From Promethearchaeota archaeon (GTDB taxonomy: Archaea; Asgardarchaeota; Lokiarchaeia; Sigynarchaeales; SOKP01): a stretch of 31,474 nt of DNA. Positions 7,666-16,427 of the stretch are shown piece after piece; the first letter of the stretch is position 1; each line of letters opens with the position of its first letter. Below the pieces are notes generated by a model. It saw only the letters and a program-made list of their open reading frames with translations. It made no database searches and was not told where the DNA came from. Position numbers and translations under genes: made by a program. The stretch covers positions 1 to 31,474 of the forward strand of contig JABXKC010000036.1 of assembly GCA_013375495.1 (NCBI GenBank), given 5' to 3'.

Positions 7666-7697
7666 AATTCATTTTTGTAATTCGAAAAAAATGAATT
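7666..7697. repeat. 11-bp perfect inverted repeat in the TFB upstream region
   Basis: AATTCATTTTT (7666-7676) and AAAAATGAATT (7687-7697) are exact reverse complements with a 10-nt spacer. It lies in the long non-coding stretch 7374-7915, roughly 220 nt before TFB. It could be a protein site or a hairpin; AT-richness makes chance matches easier. The rest of that stretch shows only AT-rich sequence, a second palindrome at 7762-7782 and a short hairpin-capable TCCTT/AAGGA pair near 7830-7860. Confidence 0.4.
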
Positions 7698-7761
7698 AGT
7701 ATACAAAAAATAAAGAATTGTTAATGTTGTTAGTAAAATTTTACAAATGATAGAAACATTT

Positions 7762-7782
7762 AAATATGCAACACGCATATTT
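7762..7782. promoter_or_regulatory. Palindrome overlapping a TATA-like element upstream of TFB
   Basis: AAATATGC-AACAC-GCATATTT: two perfect 8-bp arms with a 5-nt spacer, overlapping the TATA-like TTTAAATA on the plus strand ~150 nt before the TFB start. A dimeric repressor bound here would cover the promoter. Another TATA-like AATATAATAA lies nearer the gene (7881-7890), so which promoter is used is not certain. Confidence 0.45.
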
Positions 7783-7915
7783 TTGTTATAACAGTAAAGT
7801 TGTGTGTTCAAAAGTTTTTTTGTTGTCATAAAATTCCTTTGAAAACAAGGAAAATGTAAAAAAAGAGCCGCGACAAAAAAAATATAATAATTTGTAAGGG
7901 AAGTGGTATGGTAAA

Positions 7916-8803
7916 ATGGTCGTTGAAATAGATGCGTTATCAAATTTATGTCCCGAGTGTGGGGGATCTACCGTTATTATACAAGAAAGAGGAGAAACAG
8001 TCTGTCAACAATGTGGGCTGGTTGTAGGGGAACGAGGTTTAGATGTTTCTCATAGTGGAATAAGAGCTTATTCAAAGCACGAAAAAGATAGAAAGGAGCG
8101 GACAGGGTCTCCAATGTCTATCTTGATGCCAGACATAGGTTTAAGTACTGTTATAGATAGGACAAAAATCAAAAACCCCGACTTAAGGCGTGCTGCTAAG
8201 TGGAATACTCACTTATCCTGGGAAAAAAGAAATATGTTGATGGCTATAACCGAGTTAAAAAGAATCGGGGGCAACCTAAACTTCCCTGAACGAGTGAAAA
8301 AATCAGCAGTTCGATTATATAAAGAAGTGTTTAAAAGACAGCTTTTACGAGGTAGATCCATTAATGGTATGGTAGCTGCTTGTGCGTACTACGCATGTAA
8401 GGACGAAAGAGTTCCTATTACGCTTCAAGAAATCTTAGAAGAGGCTTCAATTAACGATAACATCGTAAAAAAGTGCTATAAAATATTAGTTCGGGAATTA
8501 AACTTAAAAATCTCTCATATTGATCCAGTTACACTTATTCCGCGATACTGCGCAGATTTAAATTTAGGAATTGAAGTAGAAAAGGAAGCAATGAGAGTAC
8601 TTCACAATTTCATAGTAAGGACTTCCATATCTGGTAAGGACCCTAAAGGATTATGTGCGGGTGCAATATACCTCGTATCTAAACTGAGAAACGTGAAGGT
8701 ATCACAGAAAGACATATCTCATGTAATAGGGGTTACGGAAGTCACTTTACGCTCCAGATACAAAGAACTTCTTAAAAATATTAGTTTAAATTTTAATACT
8801 TAA
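7916..8803 (+). CDS. tfb: Transcription initiation factor TFB (TFIIB homologue)
   Basis: A 295-residue protein with the full TFB order. An N-terminal zinc ribbon (C12-x2-C15 ... C30-x2-C33) recruits RNA polymerase. A B-reader/linker region follows (residues ~45-95, GIRAYSKHEKDRKERTGSP), then two cyclin-fold repeats (about 105-195 and 200-295) that bind TBP and the BRE; the second ends in a helix-turn-helix (VSQKDISHVIGVTEVTLRSRYKEL). Length is normal. The ATG at 7916 is chosen because it leads directly into the zinc ribbon; an ATG at 7908 is out of frame and stops after seven codons. The gene stands alone with a long upstream region containing palindromes, which hints at regulation. Asgard genomes often have several TFBs; which this is cannot be told. 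Confidence 0.95.
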   Translation: MVVEIDALSNLCPECGGSTVIIQERGETVCQQCGLVVGERGLDVSHSGIRAYSKHEKDRKERTGSPMSILMPDIGLSTVIDRTKIKNPDLRRAAKWNTHLSWEKRNMLMAITELKRIGGNLNFPERVKKSAVRLYKEVFKRQLLRGRSINGMVAACAYYACKDERVPITLQEILEEASINDNIVKKCYKILVRELNLKISHIDPVTLIPRYCADLNLGIEVEKEAMRVLHNFIVRTSISGKDPKGLCAGAIYLVSKLRNVKVSQKDISHVIGVTEVTLRSRYKELLKNISLNFNT

Positions 8804-8826
8804 ATCTTGTTTTAGTAGTATATATT

Positions 8827-8866
8827 ATTTTCTTCATTTTTTTTATGAATTAGTTTTTTTTCTTCC
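8827..8866 (+). terminator. T-rich terminator region after TFB
   Basis: Several runs of T (up to eight) begin ~25 nt after the TFB stop, without a strong hairpin. Archaeal polymerase commonly terminates at such T tracts. Confidence 0.45.
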
Positions 8867-8914
8867 TAAATTTTTAAAAGAATTACTAAGTTCTTTTATA
8901 TAAAATGTTTGAAT

Positions 8915-9598
8915 CTAAAGAGCTCGGGCACTTGTAAGAAGTACCATAATGTAATCCGCTACACCCTCTATAGAATCGGAAATAGCCTCCAGAATGTCGA
9001 ATATATTTCCAACAGTAAATATTGTAAAGAAATTAACGTCATACTTCGTCTCTTGAAGACTTTCCCTTAATTTTATGTTAAGAAGGTCAACATCATGTTC
9101 AAGCTGGTTTATTATACTAGCATATTCCTTCACATTTTTCCTCTCTCCCACTAAATCAATCACAAGCTTATCTAAATAATCAACAGCCTTTACTGTTATC
9201 TCTATTATCTCTAGTATTAATTTTGTAGATTCTTCACTACTTTGATCCCAAAACCTTGTTGGGATTGTTGTTACCCTACGAGCTACTCCAGTACTGCAAT
9301 TTGCTACATCATCTAATCTTTTTATTAAATGTGATAAATTTAATCTTATACTAGGATTTAGCTCTCCCTTAGAAACGTCTTTAAGGACTTCTCGTCTTAT
9401 CTTGTCTGCTTCGTCTTCTAAAAGATCAACTTTATGGAAGTTTTCGCGGGCTTTTTCGAGATTTTCCTCTTTTAATAATATTTTAAGTCCGACTTCTAAT
9501 TCTTTAACGCAATCTTGGACGATCTGAGCGTGTTTGATTGTTTTTTCTAAGACATTTAGAGCTGTTTCACGTTTTAAAAATTCTATTAATGAACCCAT
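8915..9598 (-). CDS. DUF47 / PhoU-like phosphate transport accessory protein
   Basis: A wholly helical ~227-residue protein matching the DUF47 (PhoU-like) family: paired three-helix bundles with acidic motifs (KVDLLEDEADKIRREVL, LEHDVDLLNIKLRESL) that bind metal clusters in PhoU, and a helical end (FDILEAISDSIEGVADYIMVLL). DUF47 proteins sit beside PiT transporters and are thought to control them. Here the gene follows the PiT gene on the same strand after ~60 nt, so an operon is likely. I chose ATG at 9598, seven residues before FLKRE; an in-frame GTG at 9607 would add MLK. No odd features. Confidence 0.88.
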   Translation of the reverse strand: MGSLIEFLKRETALNVLEKTIKHAQIVQDCVKELEVGLKILLKEENLEKARENFHKVDLLEDEADKIRREVLKDVSKGELNPSIRLNLSHLIKRLDDVANCSTGVARRVTTIPTRFWDQSSEESTKLILEIIEITVKAVDYLDKLVIDLVGERKNVKEYASIINQLEHDVDLLNIKLRESLQETKYDVNFFTIFTVGNIFDILEAISDSIEGVADYIMVLLTSARAL

Positions 9599-9661
9599 TT
9601 TTAACACTCAATTTCCTTTCTTTTCTATTAATATATATTAATAATTAATTTTTATACTTTT

Positions 9662-10693
9662 TTAGGTTAATCCAAGTAAATTAAATCCGAAATAAATAAA
9701 TCCTGCAAGAAATGCAGCAACTGGAAATGTAAGAACCCAGTATATAGCCATTTTCCCTAAACCTTTATAATCCACTTCTTTTCTTTGAGCTAAACTCATC
9801 CCAATTATACAGAAGACTATAACGTGACTATGTGAAATTGGTAAACTTAACAATGTTGCTATCATAAGGATTAAAGCTGAACTTAATTGGGTAATAAGAC
9901 TTTCGCTTGGCCGAGAATCAATCATCTGAGAAGCTAGATTTCTTACAACATACCGTGCGGCAATATAAATTCCTAGACAAGAAGCAATACCACAAAGGAG
10001 GGCATAAAATACATATGAGCCTAGATTCAAGGAACCTTTATCTAATAATCCATAGAGAATTCCTAGTGCTTCACCTGAGTTTGCACCAACCCATATCTCA
10101 GCGAAAATTACCGCAAATAACAATAGCCATTTAAAATTTTTTTCAGATTTCTCGATCTGATTCAAGCCTTTTAAGCGGGATAAATAAGTTTTAGCAAGAA
10201 TCTTAAAAAGCACATATGTGATAATTAAACCAAAGGTAGGAGATAGAAACCAACCCAGAATAACATTATTCAATTTTACCCAATTAAACGCTGTTTCAGG
10301 ATTAACATCTCCTTGTGTTATAGCATATATAAAAACAACTCCCACTATGCTTCCTACAAGCGAGTGAGTGCTACTTAAAGGGATTCCTGCGAAACTACCA
10401 ATGATTAACCAAAATATGCTGCTTATCAAAACAGTTAACAACATAAAATCGGTATAATTTAATTTTTCCCCTAATAAATCAGCACCTACAGTTTTTGCTA
10501 CAAAAGCAAAGGCAAAGGAGAACATTCCTGCTCCAACTGCTATACCACCAATTAATAAAGCTAATTTAAATTTTAAAACTCCTGCTCCAACTAAAGTAGA
10601 TAAAGTTTCGTCATTTGCGCCTATTGAAAATGCAAGAGCTATTGCTAAGACAACTAAAACGATTACTATAATTGAAGCTATGTCAACTGCCAT
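9662..10693 (-). CDS. pit: PiT-family inorganic phosphate transporter
   Basis: A 343-residue membrane protein with about ten to twelve helices and the PiT internal duplication. The first repeat has GANDET at 25-30, matching the conserved GANDVANA core, followed by PLSSTHSLVGSIVG. The second repeat has GANSGEALG and LPISHSHVIVFCIIG. In typical PiT proteins the second copy is also GxND, so Asn-Ser instead of Asn-Asp is unusual and might alter coupling or specificity. Family members import phosphate as a metal-phosphate complex or with H+/Na+. It lies between two PhoU/DUF47-like genes, which supports a phosphate role; sulfate-permease CysP-type relatives are the alternative. Confidence 0.88.
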   Translation of the reverse strand: MAVDIASIIVIVLVVLAIALAFSIGANDETLSTLVGAGVLKFKLALLIGGIAVGAGMFSFAFAFVAKTVGADLLGEKLNYTDFMLLTVLISSIFWLIIGSFAGIPLSSTHSLVGSIVGVVFIYAITQGDVNPETAFNWVKLNNVILGWFLSPTFGLIITYVLFKILAKTYLSRLKGLNQIEKSEKNFKWLLLFAVIFAEIWVGANSGEALGILYGLLDKGSLNLGSYVFYALLCGIASCLGIYIAARYVVRNLASQMIDSRPSESLITQLSSALILMIATLLSLPISHSHVIVFCIIGMSLAQRKEVDYKGLGKMAIYWVLTFPVAAFLAGFIYFGFNLLGLT

Positions 10694-10712
10694 GTCAAAT
10701 CGAATCTGATTT

Positions 10713-11375
10713 TTAATCGAAGATTAAATATTTAGTTGCTAAAAATTGAATATACTCCGAAAAACTTTTGATGTGGTCAGCCAAAATCATAATATTTTCT
10801 ATTAACTCCTTCAAATATAAGAAAGTTCTTGATAGGTAATCCATATCATAATTGTACAATCGATCAAGCACTTGCCACTCCGATTTTCTCATTTTGCGTC
10901 TTTCGTCTTTAATATTTTCACAGATATGATGAGCTTTACTCAAATCTGACCCAATAGTTTTTATCGCTTCTGCTAACTCATTAGAAATTTTTTTTAATGA
11001 TTTCAGAATAACAATTATTTGAAGTTTGAACTCTTTGTCAGGAAATACTACCTTATAGAGAAGCATTTTATTGGCAAAAAATTCCCCGATATTTTTAATA
11101 TCGTTAATTTTATTAAATAATTTTAATCTGTCTGCTTTTGAAAACATCAATTTAGATTTGAATATTTTAGATTCAAAAACTTTCTTAATTCTTACTTCTG
11201 TATTAGTTTCAATAACGTAATTTAGATTCTGGGTGAATTTATCGAACTTTTCATCGACAAGAAATTCAATCCCTTCAATTAAGGTCAAATTTTGTTCATT
11301 TATATTATCTAAAAATAAGTGCGTTAATTCGTCAATATTCAGCTTCTTTAACTCTTTATCACTTATTTCTTTCAT
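10713..11375 (-). CDS. Second PhoU/DUF47-like helical protein of the phosphate operon
   Basis: A ~220-residue all-helical protein with long charged helices and no membrane segments. The pattern of the middle and end (DRLKLFNKINDIKNIGEFFANKMLLY; IMILADHIKSFSEYIQFLATKYLIF) recalls DUF47/PhoU bundles, but the metal-binding ExxxD motifs are weak. It ends only 19 nt before the PiT start, so the order DUF47-like, PiT, DUF47 forms one operon. I chose ATG at 11375 (MKEISDKEL), preceded by AAGGT; a TTG at 11393 would add six residues. The function is inferred from position and helix pattern only. Confidence 0.55.
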   Translation of the reverse strand: MKEISDKELKKLNIDELTHLFLDNINEQNLTLIEGIEFLVDEKFDKFTQNLNYVIETNTEVRIKKVFESKIFKSKLMFSKADRLKLFNKINDIKNIGEFFANKMLLYKVVFPDKEFKLQIIVILKSLKKISNELAEAIKTIGSDLSKAHHICENIKDERRKMRKSEWQVLDRLYNYDMDYLSRTFLYLKELIENIMILADHIKSFSEYIQFLATKYLIFD

Positions 11376-11564
11376 TATGAGTCTAACCTTCAAAATATTA
11401 ATGTTTTTTTAAAAAATTAGTCAATAATCTATATAGATATAATAATACCCCTTGAAAATTTAACTTTGCCTTTCGTTTATTAACCTTAAAATATAATTTT
11501 TACAGGTTAGAAAACTTTTAGTCTTATTGGAATTATAAATCTTTCTTTTTTATGTTACCTTACG

Positions 11565-11795
11565 ATGCCCAATGTCCAAAAATTCTACTTTTTTCGTTGC
11601 TATCATTGTGGTGAATGGAGTTATAGTAATAAAATAATTAAAACTAAGAAATGTTGGAAATGTAATCGGTCTTTCCAATTCAAGAACTCAGCTAAATTTT
11701 CCAAAACAGTAACTCTTCAAGGAGCAATTAAAATTATTAAGAATTTGAAAATGAAAGGAGAAACGGAACCCCTCTTTAAATTTCTGAATATGTAA
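11565..11795 (+). CDS. Small zinc-ribbon protein (DUF1922-like)
   Basis: A 76-residue basic protein. Residues ~8-40 form a two-knuckle zinc ribbon (RCYHCG ... KKCWKCNR) followed by a basic stretch and a C-terminal helix (LQGAIKIIKNLKMKG). The opening 'FFRCxxCGxWxYSN' and the helix with 'A..II..LK' recall the archaeal DUF1922 zinc-ribbon family, whose function is unknown. Such small ribbons often bind nucleic acid. It stands alone between the phosphate operon (divergent) and tldD. Confidence 0.6.
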   Translation: MPNVQKFYFFRCYHCGEWSYSNKIIKTKKCWKCNRSFQFKNSAKFSKTVTLQGAIKIIKNLKMKGETEPLFKFLNM

Positions 11796-11920
11796 ATGAA
11801 TAGAACAACTTATAAGTTCAAAAAATAAAATTATTTAACCCTCTCTTCTTCAATTTTTTAAAGCTCTCAATTTTTATTACGAATTGATATTTATGTATTT
11901 ATTGTGGTTTGAAGAATTCT

Positions 11921-13372
11921 ATGGAGACTAATGATGATTTAAAGTTATTTGATAATACCTTTATTGATAAACTACATCGAGAAGCTGAAAATAAAATCGA
12001 ATATTGGGATATAAGAGCAACGTATACGGAAGGAACAACTTTAGATTTCACCGATCAAAAGAGCACAGAAATATCATCTTATGATATAACCAATTGCGGA
12101 ATAAGAACCTTTGTTAACGGAGGGTGGGGATTCTTTGTTCTAAAAAAGATTAACAAGGATGAAATAATATCGAGTTTCTTAAAATCAATAAAATTAGCGA
12201 AATTGACGGAAACACTATCGAAAAACAAGTTTAAGATTAAGGAAAGAGATCCATTAAATGAAGATTTTAAGATTAACAGTAAAATAAAGCTGTCCAATGT
12301 TGATATTGAAGAAAAAATTAAGTTGGTAAAAAACCACGAAAAAATCGCCTCCGATTATTCTAATATGGTAAAAAATACTCGTACAATTTACATGGATGGT
12401 GTTAATAACTATGTATTTATTAACTCATTTGGAAGTCAGGTTAAACAAAATCTTTCGTATTTACGACTTCTAAATATAGTTTATTCCCAAAAAGCGGGTA
12501 TTATTCAAAGATCAATTAACTCTGTAGGAGGATTAGGTGGATTTGAGATATCTTCTACAGAGAAAGCGGAAAATTTGAGCAAAAAAACAGCAGAAGAATC
12601 GATTAAACTATTAGATGCTAAATCTCCTATAGGGGGTAAATTTTCCATTATTGCTGATTCAAAACTTGCAGGAACCCTAATTCATGAAGCGCTTGGACAC
12701 GCTTGCGAAGCAGATTTAGTCTTGAGTAAAGAAAGTGTTTTGAAGGGAAAAATAGGTCAAGCAGTGGCTTTAACTGATATCAGTGTAGTAGATGATCCCA
12801 CTATGGGCCAAGGAAAAATGTTTGGGTTGCCATACGAGTTATTTGGGAGCTATTTTATTGATGATGAGGGAATTCCTTCACAAAAAACAAATATTATTGA
12901 AAATGGGATATTAAAAAATTATTTACATAATATAGAAACTTCCTCAAGGATGGAAGTACCTCCCAACGGTCACGGGAGGGCGTCTTCCAGTTCTTCGAAG
13001 CCTCAAGTACGTATGGGTTTTACCTATATCGAACCGAAAGACTGGAAAATCGAAGAATTAATAGAAGATACGAAGAACGGCATTCTTTGCGAAGATTTTT
13101 TGTATGGTTATACAAATCCAACTACCGGAAACTTCCAATTCAAGTGTAAATTTTCATACAAAATCGAAAATGGAGAAAAAAAAGAGTTGATGCGTGATGT
13201 CGCGTTATCTGGAATGATATTAGAAGTTCTAAATAGAGTTTCTGCTATAGGCGACAAAAATACATTCAGCTACTCAGATGGAATCTGCGGAAAAGGAGGT
13301 CAAAGCGTTAGAGTCTGTGATGGTGGCCCATACTTAAGAGTTGAAGACATAACTGTAGGTGGATTAAATTAA
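11921..13372 (+). CDS. tldD: TldD metalloprotease subunit
   Basis: A ~483-residue protein of the TldD/PmbA family. The zinc-binding motif is HEALGHACEAD (codons near 12683), matching the family's HExxxH plus downstream acidic residue. A TldD C-terminal domain follows with the Gly-rich segments RVSAIGDKNTF and CGKGGQSVRVCDGGP. With TldE it forms a ring-like protease that cuts short unfolded peptides and, in bacteria, matures RiPPs such as microcins. Its stop directly abuts the tldE start, so both are cotranscribed. I chose ATG at 11921 because it lies ~25 nt after an AT-rich TATA-like stretch; a TTG at 11909 would add four residues. Confidence 0.92.
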   Translation: METNDDLKLFDNTFIDKLHREAENKIEYWDIRATYTEGTTLDFTDQKSTEISSYDITNCGIRTFVNGGWGFFVLKKINKDEIISSFLKSIKLAKLTETLSKNKFKIKERDPLNEDFKINSKIKLSNVDIEEKIKLVKNHEKIASDYSNMVKNTRTIYMDGVNNYVFINSFGSQVKQNLSYLRLLNIVYSQKAGIIQRSINSVGGLGGFEISSTEKAENLSKKTAEESIKLLDAKSPIGGKFSIIADSKLAGTLIHEALGHACEADLVLSKESVLKGKIGQAVALTDISVVDDPTMGQGKMFGLPYELFGSYFIDDEGIPSQKTNIIENGILKNYLHNIETSSRMEVPPNGHGRASSSSSKPQVRMGFTYIEPKDWKIEELIEDTKNGILCEDFLYGYTNPTTGNFQFKCKFSYKIENGEKKELMRDVALSGMILEVLNRVSAIGDKNTFSYSDGICGKGGQSVRVCDGGPYLRVEDITVGGLN

Positions 13373-14749
13373 ATGGACAATGAGATAGACATCTTTGAAC
13401 TAGCCAGTTACGGAATAAGATTCGCCGAGAAAAAATATCCATCTTACAAGTGTGCTGAAATTTTTGTTGGAAAGAGTCAATACACCAATATTGAACTCGA
13501 AGAAAATTCAATAAAATACAGCGAATTAGGAAGCGATAACGGAGTTTCTATTAGAATATATAATAATCAAGGTTCTATAGGATTCGCCTTTACAAATAAA
13601 TTAAATAAGAAAGTTATCGAAAAAATAGTTACTAACTCTATTAAAATGATGAATGCAGGTACTCCAGATCCTAATTTTAAAAATTTACCTAGAGAATATA
13701 AAAGTTATCCCACTGTTGAACGTTTATATGATAAGAGTATTGAATCTTTAACCATAGAGGATTCGATAGAGCTAATTAAGGATTTGATTAAGGTGTGCAA
13801 TGAGGATGACCAGGCAATATCTCAATCTGGTGATTTTACAGCAAACTACAATATGTCTCATGTATTCAATTCGAATGGTATTGAAGCTTGTGGAAAAGAA
13901 ACATTATTCTCAATTTCGTCCAATATTATTGTAAAAGACAAGGAAACCGGAGAAACTTCAAACGGTTATGAATCCCAAATGAAAAGAACATTAAAGGAAA
14001 TTGATGGAACAACTACAGCCGTAGAAGCTTTAAAAAATGCAAAAAAAAACCTTAACCGAATAAAAATAAAGACCAAAAAGATGCCAATTGTTTTAACACC
14101 TAAAGGAACGATAAACTTAATTTTAAATCCAATTGCGTCTGCTATAAACGCGGAACTGTTCCAGTATAAACGTAGTTTTTTAGTTGATAAAAGAGAAAAA
14201 AAAATTGGCTCAGAACATTTGATTATCGAAGATAACGCTTTAATCAACGGTGCAGTAGGATCTAATATATTCGATGGAGAAGGCGTTCCATGTAAAAATA
14301 AGAAAATCATAGAAAAAGGAATATTTTTGAAATCTGGTTTATTACATAACAGTTATACGGCAGGTAAGGAAGGGGTCGAAAGCACGGGAAACGCTTCTAG
14401 AAGGTCCTTTAGTTCCGTTCCTTTGATAGGTATATCAAACTTAATCTTACAACCCGGAACGGTTCCTCATGAAGAAATTATAAAGGATGTTAAAGAAGGG
14501 ATATTGTTAAATTCTACAGCAGATTCTCCAAATATAGCTACTGGTGATTTTTCCGGGTTGATTTCTCAAGGAAATTTGATTATTGATGGAGAAGTTAAGC
14601 AAGCTTTAAATGAAACCATGTTTGGAATAAATTTATTAGAACTTTTTAAAAATATAGTATGTATTTCAAAGGAATTTAAAGTTTATGGCTCGTTCTACGC
14701 TCCTTTCGTAAAGGTTGATAATGTACAAATAATTGGAGCGAATTCTTAG
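13373..14749 (+). CDS. tldE: TldE (PmbA) subunit, non-catalytic partner of TldD
   Basis: A 458-residue TldD/PmbA-family protein lacking an HExxxH motif, as expected of the TldE subunit. Family landmarks are visible: the N-terminal IEVFVG-like strand (CAEIFVGKSQYTNIELEENSIKYSE is split here over ~25 residues at the start), a middle GIFLKSGLLHNSYTAGKEG, and the Gly-rich C-terminal TGDFSGLISQGNLI. It begins at the base after the tldD stop, so translation is probably coupled. TldE completes the protease cavity. No RiPP precursor or modifying enzyme is visible nearby. Its stop overlaps by four bases (TTAG) with the convergent gene's stop. Confidence 0.9.
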   Translation: MDNEIDIFELASYGIRFAEKKYPSYKCAEIFVGKSQYTNIELEENSIKYSELGSDNGVSIRIYNNQGSIGFAFTNKLNKKVIEKIVTNSIKMMNAGTPDPNFKNLPREYKSYPTVERLYDKSIESLTIEDSIELIKDLIKVCNEDDQAISQSGDFTANYNMSHVFNSNGIEACGKETLFSISSNIIVKDKETGETSNGYESQMKRTLKEIDGTTTAVEALKNAKKNLNRIKIKTKKMPIVLTPKGTINLILNPIASAINAELFQYKRSFLVDKREKKIGSEHLIIEDNALINGAVGSNIFDGEGVPCKNKKIIEKGIFLKSGLLHNSYTAGKEGVESTGNASRRSFSSVPLIGISNLILQPGTVPHEEIIKDVKEGILLNSTADSPNIATGDFSGLISQGNLIIDGEVKQALNETMFGINLLELFKNIVCISKEFKVYGSFYAPFVKVDNVQIIGANS

Positions 14750-15267
14750 GATGTAACGTTTAAACGCATCCAATGGATCTCCCAATATTTATCATTTGGA
14801 CCAATATTAGTCTCCCATAATTCTGCTATAATCGTCTGATCATATCCTGGATCTGAAAAAGAAAAATTGAAACTCGAAATCCAACTATCTCCGTGTAGTA
14901 AAAGTATTGTTGACGAGTTTAAATATGATGTCGCGTTTACCGAGCCTGTCGGTCTTAAAATTGTTTCATTATCTCCCTCTAAAATTTCTATGCGAAATGA
15001 GAAATCTCGATTTAAATAATTTCCTACAGATACATAAAAAGTGACATTTTCTCCTACTGTTGCATTCGTGGGATAATTTTCTGCTTTTCTATCAGAATTC
15101 AAGAGACCAAATGTTATATAGCCTGGTTCGGGGGTAAGAACAGCATAAACTATGAACCCAGATATAATTACTATACCAATAATTAAGAGAATTTTAAGTA
15201 GTTTATCAAATTCTTTATAATTTTTCTTTACACTATTAAGATTTTTTGTATTATCCATTTTTGACAT
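14746..15267 (-). CDS. Membrane-anchored DUF1616-like protein
   Basis: A 173-residue protein with a basic cytoplasmic N-terminus, one transmembrane helix (residues ~24-46, ILLIIGIVIISGFIVYAVL) and an outside beta-rich domain. The segment KAENYPTNATVGENVTFYVSVGN is the hallmark of archaeal DUF1616 extracellular domains, an Ig-like fold. Several N-x-S/T sequons (NAT, NVT, NET, NSS, NFS) suggest N-glycosylation. It overlaps the stop of the upstream epimerase gene by 17 nt, so the pair is an operon; a link to surface-sugar synthesis is inferred from this. ATG at 15258 is an alternative start. Confidence 0.7.
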   Translation of the reverse strand: MSKMDNTKNLNSVKKNYKEFDKLLKILLIIGIVIISGFIVYAVLTPEPGYITFGLLNSDRKAENYPTNATVGENVTFYVSVGNYLNRDFSFRIEILEGDNETILRPTGSVNATSYLNSSTILLLHGDSWISSFNFSFSDPGYDQTIIAELWETNIGPNDKYWEIHWMRLNVTS

Positions 15268-16321
15268 TATCTTTGAACCAAGCCATAGTTTTCGTTAAAC
15301 CCTCATTTAAAGGAGTCGTGGGTTGCCATTTTAGAATCCTTTTTGCCTTACTTAAGTCAGCACATCTTCTTACAGGATCATCAATAGGTAAGGGCTTAAA
15401 AACGATTTCTGATTTAGAGTTTGCTAATTCTTTAATTATTTTGGCTATTTCTAAGATTGTGTATTCTTTATCGTTACCTAAATTAATAACCTCTCCAATG
15501 GCTTCTCTGTTATGGACGATTTTTAAAATCCCTTCAATCTCATCAACGACATAAATAAAAGATCGAGTCTGTGAACCATCTCCAAAGATCGTTATCTCTT
15601 CGTTATTCAATGCTTGATGTATAAAGTTAGGAATAACTCTTCCAAATTCGGGACCATGTCTAATTCTTGGTCCTGATGTGTTAAAAATTCGCACTACTTT
15701 AGTTCTAATTCCGTGTTGGAGTTCGTAAGCCTTGACAAAAGCTTCTCCTGCCCGTTTAGATTCATCATAACAGCTTCTTGGGCCTACAGGATTTACAAGT
15801 CCGAAATATGTTTCTGCTGTTGGAATCGCCTCATTAGGAGGATTGCCATACACTTCAGATGTGCTTGTATAGAAAAATAGAGCATAATGTGCTTTGGCAA
15901 TACCAAGTGCGTTCATAGTTCCAAGAGTGTTGCTTTTTAGAATCGGAATTGGGTATTTACTAAACTCAAATGGAGACGCTCTGCTTGCCATATGCATAAC
16001 AATATCAATTCTCTTAATATTACCAATACAAATCCCGTTTGGATGATGAGTTAACCCAAAAAACACTGGTTCCGAGATATCGTGATTTATAAAGCGAAAA
16101 TTATCTTTTTCCATTAAATGAGAGATGTTTTCAAATCTTCCTGAAGAAAGATTATCTAAACATATACAATTAGCTCCTTGCTTTACTAAGATATCACACA
16201 CCCAAGAGCCTAGGAAACCTGCTCCACCTGTCACTAAGATTGTTTTAGCTCGAAATGAAATACCATCTTCCTTTAAACGATTTAAGATTTCATCCTGATC
16301 TTGTTGAATGTCGTAATTCAA
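15251..16321 (-). CDS. NAD-dependent UDP-sugar epimerase/dehydratase, UDP-glucuronate decarboxylase-like
   Basis: A 356-residue extended SDR. The Rossmann NAD motif is GGAGFLG at ~32-38 (in ILVTGGAGFLGSW), and the catalytic pair is Tyr-x3-Lys in SCYDESKR. The phrase VGPRSCYDESKR, then RIFNTSGPRI and GDGSQTRSFIYV, is characteristic of UDP-glucuronate decarboxylase (UDP-xylose synthase) and close dTDP-glucose dehydratases. It would supply activated pentose or a related sugar for surface glycans. Residues before ~25 are an extra polar leader. The start is TTG at 16321; no ATG lies in frame upstream of the Rossmann motif. It overlaps the DUF1616-like gene, supporting a cell-surface role. Confidence 0.85.
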   Translation of the reverse strand: MNYDIQQDQDEILNRLKEDGISFRAKTILVTGGAGFLGSWVCDILVKQGANCICLDNLSSGRFENISHLMEKDNFRFINHDISEPVFFGLTHHPNGICIGNIKRIDIVMHMASRASPFEFSKYPIPILKSNTLGTMNALGIAKAHYALFFYTSTSEVYGNPPNEAIPTAETYFGLVNPVGPRSCYDESKRAGEAFVKAYELQHGIRTKVVRIFNTSGPRIRHGPEFGRVIPNFIHQALNNEEITIFGDGSQTRSFIYVVDEIEGILKIVHNREAIGEVINLGNDKEYTILEIAKIIKELANSKSEIVFKPLPIDDPVRRCADLSKAKRILKWQPTTPLNEGLTKTMAWFKDNVKNG

Positions 16322-16427
16322 ATTAAATAACCAACTAAATTTAGATTAATATTTTTGTTAAGAGTTTTATTTTTTAAAAAGATATATATTCTTTCTTTTG
16401 ATTATTCAAAAAAAAGCGATTGTAGAA

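Noticed and set aside
7908..7931. Seven-codon upstream frame (MVKWSLK) overlapping the TFB start
   Set aside because: Could be a leader peptide, but such short frames arise easily by chance and there is no Shine-Dalgarno or conservation to judge by.
7638..7943. Minus-strand 101-codon open frame before TFB
   Set aside because: Low-complexity AT-rich translation rich in Phe, Tyr and Asn, overlapping the TFB start and its upstream elements; no domain.
13966..14310. Minus-strand 114-codon open frame inside tldE
   Set aside because: Antisense to a strongly recognised TldE domain; no independent signal.
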